A DNA stretch of 64,000 bases from CAVIQK01 sp964613035. Lineage in GTDB: Bacteria; Bacillota; Clostridia; Christensenellales; DTU072. How positions within the stretch are numbered: position 1 is the stretch's first letter; each line of letters starts with the position of its first letter. This document shows, piece by piece, positions 59,974-64,000 of this stretch. The stretch spans positions 93,940-157,939 of the forward strand of contig CAZTFQ010000001.1 of NCBI GenBank assembly GCA_964613035.1. The letters run 5' to 3'. The notes below the pieces were generated by a model. It was not told where the DNA came from, searched no databases, and saw nothing but the letters and a program-made list of their open reading frames with translations. A program made the position numbers and the translations under genes.

Positions 59974-61698
59974 ATGATAAAAAAACTTTTAAGCTACGTT
60001 AAGGAATATAAGTTGCCGTCCATTCTCGCTCCGTTTTTCATCGCGTGCGAGGTCGTTATGGAAGTGCTCATTCCTTATATGATGACCAAAATAGTCGCCG
60101 CTGCGGAGAACAATGCTTTTTACGAGTTGTTGAGCTTCGGAGGCTATATGATACTGATGTCTTTATGCTCGCTCGCATTCGGAATAGCTTCCGGTACGTG
60201 CGCGGCAAGAGCGGGAATGGGGTTTTCTAAAAATCTCCGTAAGGCGATGTTCGAGAGTATAGAAAACTTCTCATTCTCCAATATAGACAAGTTCTCTACC
60301 TCGAGTCTCATCACCCGTCAGACAACGGACGTCAACAACGTCCAGATGGCGTATATGATGGCGCTCAGAATGATGGTCAGAAGCCCTCTTATGATGATAG
60401 GCGGTATGATTATGGCGTTTTCCATCGCGCCCGACATATCCTGGATATTCCTACTCGCAATCCCGATTATCGGAATAGCTCTGACCGTGATATCCGTATG
60501 CGCTTTTCCTAAGTTCCGCGCAATGTTCAAGGGATATGACAAAATGAATGCCGGCGTGCAGGAAAACCTCATCGGCATCCGCGTGGTCAAAGCTTTCGTC
60601 AGAGGCGATTACGAAACCAACAAGTTTAAAAAAGTGTCCGGCAATCTGATGAATCTTCAGATGAAAGCGGAGACGATTATCATATTCACCTCGCCCATTC
60701 TTCAGATGGGTATATACCTCGTCACCCTCATTATTCTGGGAGTCTCCGGCAACAAAGTCGCCGGAGGCGAGATGGAAATAACTTCCATAATGGCGCTGAT
60801 GACTTATATTATGCAGATTTTGATGTCGCTGATGATGCTCTCTATGGTCGTTATGTATGCGGTCATAGCGAAAGAGAGCGGCGAGCGTATAGTGGAAGTC
60901 CTCGACGAGAAGCCTTCCATTACGGACGAAAACGCAGACGCTTCCCTCTCTCCCGAAGACGGCTCGATAGAGTTCAGAGACGTCAACTTCGCCTACGCCG
61001 GCAACGTGGAAGCTCCCTTCGCTCTGGAGAATGTCAATCTTTCGATTAAATCGGGCGAAACGGTCGGTATCATCGGCGGCACGGGCTCCTCGAAAACGAC
61101 CCTCGTGCAACTCATCCCTAGACTGTACGACGCGACGGAAGGAGAAGTGCTGGTCGGCGGTCACAATGTCAAAGATTACAAAATTCACACCTTGAGAGAC
61201 TCCGTCGCAATGGTGCTCCAGAAAAACGTTCTTTTCTCGGGCACGATTAAACAAAACCTTCTCTGGGGCGACGAGAACGCTTCCGACGAGGAAATTATCG
61301 ACGCGTGTAAATCCGCCCAGGCGCACGACTTCATAGAATCTTTCCCCGACGGTTACGAAACAGACTTGGGACAAGGCGGCGTCAACGTCTCAGGCGGTCA
61401 AAAACAACGTCTCTGCATAGCCAGAGCGCTCATCAAGAAGCCTAAAATAATGATTTTGGACGACTCAACGTCGGCTGTAGACACCGCTACGGACGCGAAA
61501 ATCCGTAAGGCGTTCAAGGAAAAGCTCTCCGAGATGACGGTCGTCATCATCGCACAGCGTATCGCCAGTATAGAGGATGCGGATAAAATCATCGTCCTCG
61601 ACGACGGAAAAATCGACGCGGTCGGTACGCACGAAGAACTCATGGCAACCAATGCGATTTATCGCGAGGTCGCCGAATCTCAAAAGAAGGGGGAATAA
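59974..61698 (+). CDS. ABC exporter half-transporter with degenerate ATP site
   Basis: A 574-residue type IV exporter subunit with six membrane helices (about 15-300) and a C-terminal ATPase. Walker A is GGTGSSKTT, the signature NVSGGQKQR, and Walker B ends MILDDSTSAVD, with Asp in place of the catalytic Glu. That is usual in one half of heterodimeric exporters such as BmrCD or TM287/288. GGTAGG precedes the ATG. It pairs with the next gene, which has the canonical Glu. The cargo is unknown; drugs or peptides are typical. Confidence 0.92.
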   Translation: MIKKLLSYVKEYKLPSILAPFFIACEVVMEVLIPYMMTKIVAAAENNAFYELLSFGGYMILMSLCSLAFGIASGTCAARAGMGFSKNLRKAMFESIENFSFSNIDKFSTSSLITRQTTDVNNVQMAYMMALRMMVRSPLMMIGGMIMAFSIAPDISWIFLLAIPIIGIALTVISVCAFPKFRAMFKGYDKMNAGVQENLIGIRVVKAFVRGDYETNKFKKVSGNLMNLQMKAETIIIFTSPILQMGIYLVTLIILGVSGNKVAGGEMEITSIMALMTYIMQILMSLMMLSMVVMYAVIAKESGERIVEVLDEKPSITDENADASLSPEDGSIEFRDVNFAYAGNVEAPFALENVNLSIKSGETVGIIGGTGSSKTTLVQLIPRLYDATEGEVLVGGHNVKDYKIHTLRDSVAMVLQKNVLFSGTIKQNLLWGDENASDEEIIDACKSAQAHDFIESFPDGYETDLGQGGVNVSGGQKQRLCIARALIKKPKIMILDDSTSAVDTATDAKIRKAFKEKLSEMTVVIIAQRIASIEDADKIIVLDDGKIDAVGTHEELMATNAIYREVAESQKKGE

Positions 61699-61701
61699 AT
61701 T

Positions 61702-63666
61702 ATGCCTCAACCTAAACCCGGTAATATGCCTCCTCGCGTCAAGCCCGACATGAAACATGCCTCCAAGACCCTGAAGAGAATATTTTCTTACGTATCTATC
61801 AACAAATGGATCCTCGTACTCGCGGTGGTAGCTATCATCGCGTCCGCACTCGCGGGAGTACTGGGGACTCTGTGTATGTCCAAGGCAGTCAGCGTGCTCT
61901 CCAATGCCGCCGAGCTGGAAAAAGCCGCTAGGGAACTCCTCGCCTCCGGTATGACCGACGTCGCCAACTTGACCGCGGTTAAAGATTCTCTGCCCGATTT
62001 CTTCGCTTATCTTTATATTATGGCGGGGATATATACGGTGGGAATTATAGCCAACGTCGGCTATCAATACATTATGGCGTGGATTACCACGAGAGCTTTA
62101 AGAAAACTCCGTGACGATATGTTCACCAATATCCAGAGACTGCCGCTCAGTTACTTCGACTCGCGCACTCACGGCGAAATAATGTCGTCTTTTTCCAACG
62201 ATACGGATACCTTCAGAGAACTCATATCTCAGAGCGTGCCTCAATTGATCAACTCACTCGTCTCTATCATCGGCGTAATTGTCTGTATGCTGGTACTCTC
62301 GCCTATCCTTACTGCTATAGCGGCGTTCATTATCTGCATCATGACGGTACTGGTGCTCTTTTTCAGTAAAAAAATCGGCAAGTACTTCGTCGCGCAACAG
62401 GCGGCTCTTGCAAAAATCGACGGCTATATAGAAGAATATATAGAGGGACAAAAAGTCGTCCAGGTCTTTTGCCACGAAAGACAAGTCAACGAGGGCTTCG
62501 ACAAGGTTAACGGCGAGTGGCATATAGCGGCGACCAAGGCGAATACCTTCGCCAATATCCTTATGCCTATTATGGCTAATATGTCTCACCTCAATTACTG
62601 TGTGGTCACGGTTGTGGGGTCTCTCTTCATAATGAACGGTCTCTTCTCTCTCGATATCGGTAAGCTCACCGGCGTTATGCAATATACCCGTCAGGCAGGC
62701 AACCCCATTACGCAGGTTTCTCAACAGTTCAACGCCATTCTGACCGCTCTCGCGGGCGCAGAGAGAATCTTCGCCATAATCGACGAGAAGTGCGAGACCG
62801 ACGACGGTTACGTCAAGCTGGTCAGGGCTGAAATAGCCGACGACGGCACCATAACCGAGACGGACCGTCACACCGGTCAATGGGCTTGGAAACACCCCCA
62901 CCGTGCAGAAGGTACCGTAACTTATAAAAGACTGGAAGGAGAAGTCCAGTTCGACGACGTAACCTTCTCCTACGACGGTAGGAAGACCGTCCTAAAAGAC
63001 TTGACCTTCACGGCAAAACCCGGACAAAAATTCGCTTTCGTAGGCTCGACCGGCGCCGGGAAAACTACAATAACCAACCTCATCAACCGTTTCTACGACG
63101 TGCCCGACGGTAAAATCCGTTACGACGGCATCAATATCAATAAAATTAAAAAGGACGACCTCAGACGGTCGCTCGGAATGGTTTTGCAGGATACCCACCT
63201 CTTCACTGGTACGATCAGAGACAATATCCGCTACGGTAAGCTCGACGCCACCGACGAGGACGTCGAAAACGCCGCCCGTCTAGCCAATGCCCACTCCTTC
63301 ATAATGCATCTCCCCAAGGGCTACGACACCCCGATAGAAGCCGACGGCGCCAACCTCTCTCAAGGACAACGCCAGCTCTTAGCCATCGCCAGAGCCGCAG
63401 TCGCCGACCCGCCCGTCCTTATCCTGGACGAGGCAACGTCCTCCATAGACACCCGTACGGAAAAACTGGTCGAGCAAGGTATGGATAACCTTATGAAAGG
63501 CAGAACTGTCTTCGTTATAGCGCACAGACTCTCCACCGTCCGCAATTCCGACAACATCATCGTGTTGGAACACGGCGAGATTATAGAAGAAGGCAACCAC
63601 GCCGAGCTTATTGCCAAAGGCGGCAAGTACTATCAATTGTATACCGGAGCGTTCGAGCTCTCCTAA
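61702..63666 (+). CDS. ABC exporter half-transporter with canonical ATP site
   Basis: A 654-residue partner subunit. It has six helices with an extended extracellular segment between helices 1 and 2 (about 70-90), and an extra stretch of about 45 residues before the ATPase (RHTGQWAWKHPHRAEG). Walker A is GSTGAGKTT, the signature NLSQGQRQ and Walker B VLILDEATSSID with the catalytic Glu, so this half hydrolyses ATP. It starts three bases after the partner's stop with AAGGGGG upstream. The degenerate/canonical pairing makes a heterodimeric exporter. Confidence 0.93.
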   Translation: MPQPKPGNMPPRVKPDMKHASKTLKRIFSYVSINKWILVLAVVAIIASALAGVLGTLCMSKAVSVLSNAAELEKAARELLASGMTDVANLTAVKDSLPDFFAYLYIMAGIYTVGIIANVGYQYIMAWITTRALRKLRDDMFTNIQRLPLSYFDSRTHGEIMSSFSNDTDTFRELISQSVPQLINSLVSIIGVIVCMLVLSPILTAIAAFIICIMTVLVLFFSKKIGKYFVAQQAALAKIDGYIEEYIEGQKVVQVFCHERQVNEGFDKVNGEWHIAATKANTFANILMPIMANMSHLNYCVVTVVGSLFIMNGLFSLDIGKLTGVMQYTRQAGNPITQVSQQFNAILTALAGAERIFAIIDEKCETDDGYVKLVRAEIADDGTITETDRHTGQWAWKHPHRAEGTVTYKRLEGEVQFDDVTFSYDGRKTVLKDLTFTAKPGQKFAFVGSTGAGKTTITNLINRFYDVPDGKIRYDGININKIKKDDLRRSLGMVLQDTHLFTGTIRDNIRYGKLDATDEDVENAARLANAHSFIMHLPKGYDTPIEADGANLSQGQRQLLAIARAAVADPPVLILDEATSSIDTRTEKLVEQGMDNLMKGRTVFVIAHRLSTVRNSDNIIVLEHGEIIEEGNHAELIAKGGKYYQLYTGAFELS

Positions 63667-63670
63667 TTGC

Positions 63671-63794
63671 TTTTCGATTATCCGCGGCGTGATACTGCGC
63701 AACGCTTGCGATGCGCGCGCCTAGAGTACGTCTGAGTACACGTCGGCGTTGTGCTTCGCACGTTTGCTTGTCTGACACCGCGTCTAATCGAAAA
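63671..63794. repeat. 124-base imperfect palindrome with 10-bp perfect ends
   Basis: TTTTCGATTA (63671-63680) is the exact inverse of TAATCGAAAA (63785-63794). Pairing continues inward with CGCGG-x-GT against AC-x-CCGCG and further partial matches (GCGCAACG and TGCGATGC against CGTTTGC and GCTTCGCA). It is GC-rich inside, in contrast to the flanks. It could be a MITE or REP-like element; no target duplication is evident. Confidence 0.55.
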
Positions 63795-63824
63795 TACCTC
63801 ATTATCAAAAATGAAACTCAAATC

Positions 63825-63854
63825 AAAAAGCACGTCCGTACGGATGTGCTTTTT
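63825..63854. terminator. Terminator after the exporter operon
   Basis: AAAAAGCAC (63825-63833) pairs with GTGCTTTTT (63846-63854), with TCCGTACGGA pairing inside. A-run and T-run at the two ends make it bidirectional. Confidence 0.85.
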
Positions 63855-63925
63855 AGCGGAGCCGAATGGCGAAAACTAAAGCCACATAGTGGCAGTATAA
63901 TAGCCATTCTAGGCGAGCAGGATTC

Positions 63926-63957
63926 ATTTAACTGAAGATTTTCAGTTAAATATTTTT
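63926..63957 (+). terminator. AT-rich terminator-like hairpin
   Basis: ATTTAACTGAA (63926-63936), loop GATT, its exact complement (63941-63951), then ATTTTT. The stem is AT-rich and may be weak. Confidence 0.5.
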
Positions 63958-63975
63958 AATTTTTGTGGAAAACCA

Positions 63976-64000
63976 TTGACAAATCTTCATCGGGGGGGGG
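63976..64000 (+). promoter_or_regulatory. Partial promoter with poly-G spacer at the window edge
   Basis: TTGACA (63976-63981) is followed by ten bases and then at least nine G (63992-64000), where the window stops. The layout repeats that of the importer 2 promoter. Confidence 0.45.

Larger units (their letters stand above)
63667..64000. other. Intergenic end region: long hairpin, terminators, promoter start
   Basis: 334 bases with no convincing gene. In order: a long imperfect inverted repeat (63671-63794), a strong terminator (63825-63854), a short GCCAC/GTGGC dyad near 63881, a second AT-rich terminator-like hairpin (63926-63957), and a TTGACA followed by a G-run at the right edge. Confidence 0.7.

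Noticed and set aside
61069..61110. Broken Walker A in the first exporter half (GGTGSSKTT)
   Set aside because: The Lys and Thr that bind phosphate are present; a Ser at this position is tolerated, so only the Asp replacing the Walker B Glu is treated as degeneracy.
63711..63935. 74-codon open frame after the exporter genes
   Set aside because: It begins inside the long palindrome, runs through the terminator hairpin, has no ribosome site and encodes an Arg/Cys-rich sequence without similarity to anything I know.
1..64000. CRISPR arrays, insertion sequences, prophage genes or rRNA
   Set aside because: No regularly spaced direct repeats, transposase, integrase, phage structural gene or rRNA sequence was seen in the window.

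Overview
The window looks like a chromosome segment of an uncultured, gut-type Clostridia (Bacillota). The clues are strong AGGAGG-type ribosome sites, sigma-A promoters with exact 17-bp spacing, many lipobox lipoproteins, surface proteins held by a C-terminal membrane helix, Listeria-Bacteroides (InlB-type) and BspA-type repeats, Opp-type peptide importers, and no outer-membrane genes. A Christensenellales-like lineage is a guess. Genes are tightly packed and mostly on the + strand.

Layout. 1-3.4 kb: an OmpR-type two-component pair, an M14 carboxypeptidase and a membrane protein. 3.5-8.8 kb: an aminoacyl-tRNA synthetase operon (archaeal-type AspRS, AsnRS, LeuRS) behind a near-consensus promoter. 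8.8-14.1 kb: a repeat lipoprotein, a divergent three-gene redox operon (membrane protein with a cysteine tail, polyferredoxin, TlpA-like thioredoxin) and a cysteine desulfidase. 14.5-35.2 kb: a 2460-residue surface subtilase, then lipoproteins flanking a complete Opp-type importer (substrate-binding protein, two permeases, two ATPases), a small membrane protein, a 1435-residue lipoprotein and a DUF896 protein. 35.5-40.1 kb: two LytS-like seven-helix sensor kinases and a response regulator; the second kinase has lost its catalytic residues. 40.2-43.3 kb: a secreted M60 (mucinase-type) metalloprotease. 43.6-51.9 kb: a second Opp-type importer with strange parts. 52-57 kb: a phospholipase-C-like protein, MazF, BirA, RecX, tRNA-Arg(ACG) with a broken copy beside it, a GNAT protein and GlnRS. 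57-63.7 kb: a three-gene operon of unknown membrane proteins and a heterodimeric ABC exporter. The last 330 bases hold a long imperfect hairpin, two terminators and the start of another promoter.

The theme is extracellular protein and peptide use: the subtilase and M60 protease could make peptides, the two importers could take them up, and the cytoplasmic M14 peptidase and cysteine desulfidase could process them. This linkage is inference.

The best candidate for an undescribed system is the second importer (43.5-51.9 kb). Its OppC-like permease carries a seven-repeat RCC1-type beta-propeller in the first extracellular loop, its OppF-like ATPase carries a roughly 195-residue coiled-coil-rich insertion, a small one-helix membrane protein ends the operon (also true of the first importer), and its promoter has a G7 run in the spacer that could make it phase-variable. 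The same -35/poly-G arrangement starts again at the window's right edge.
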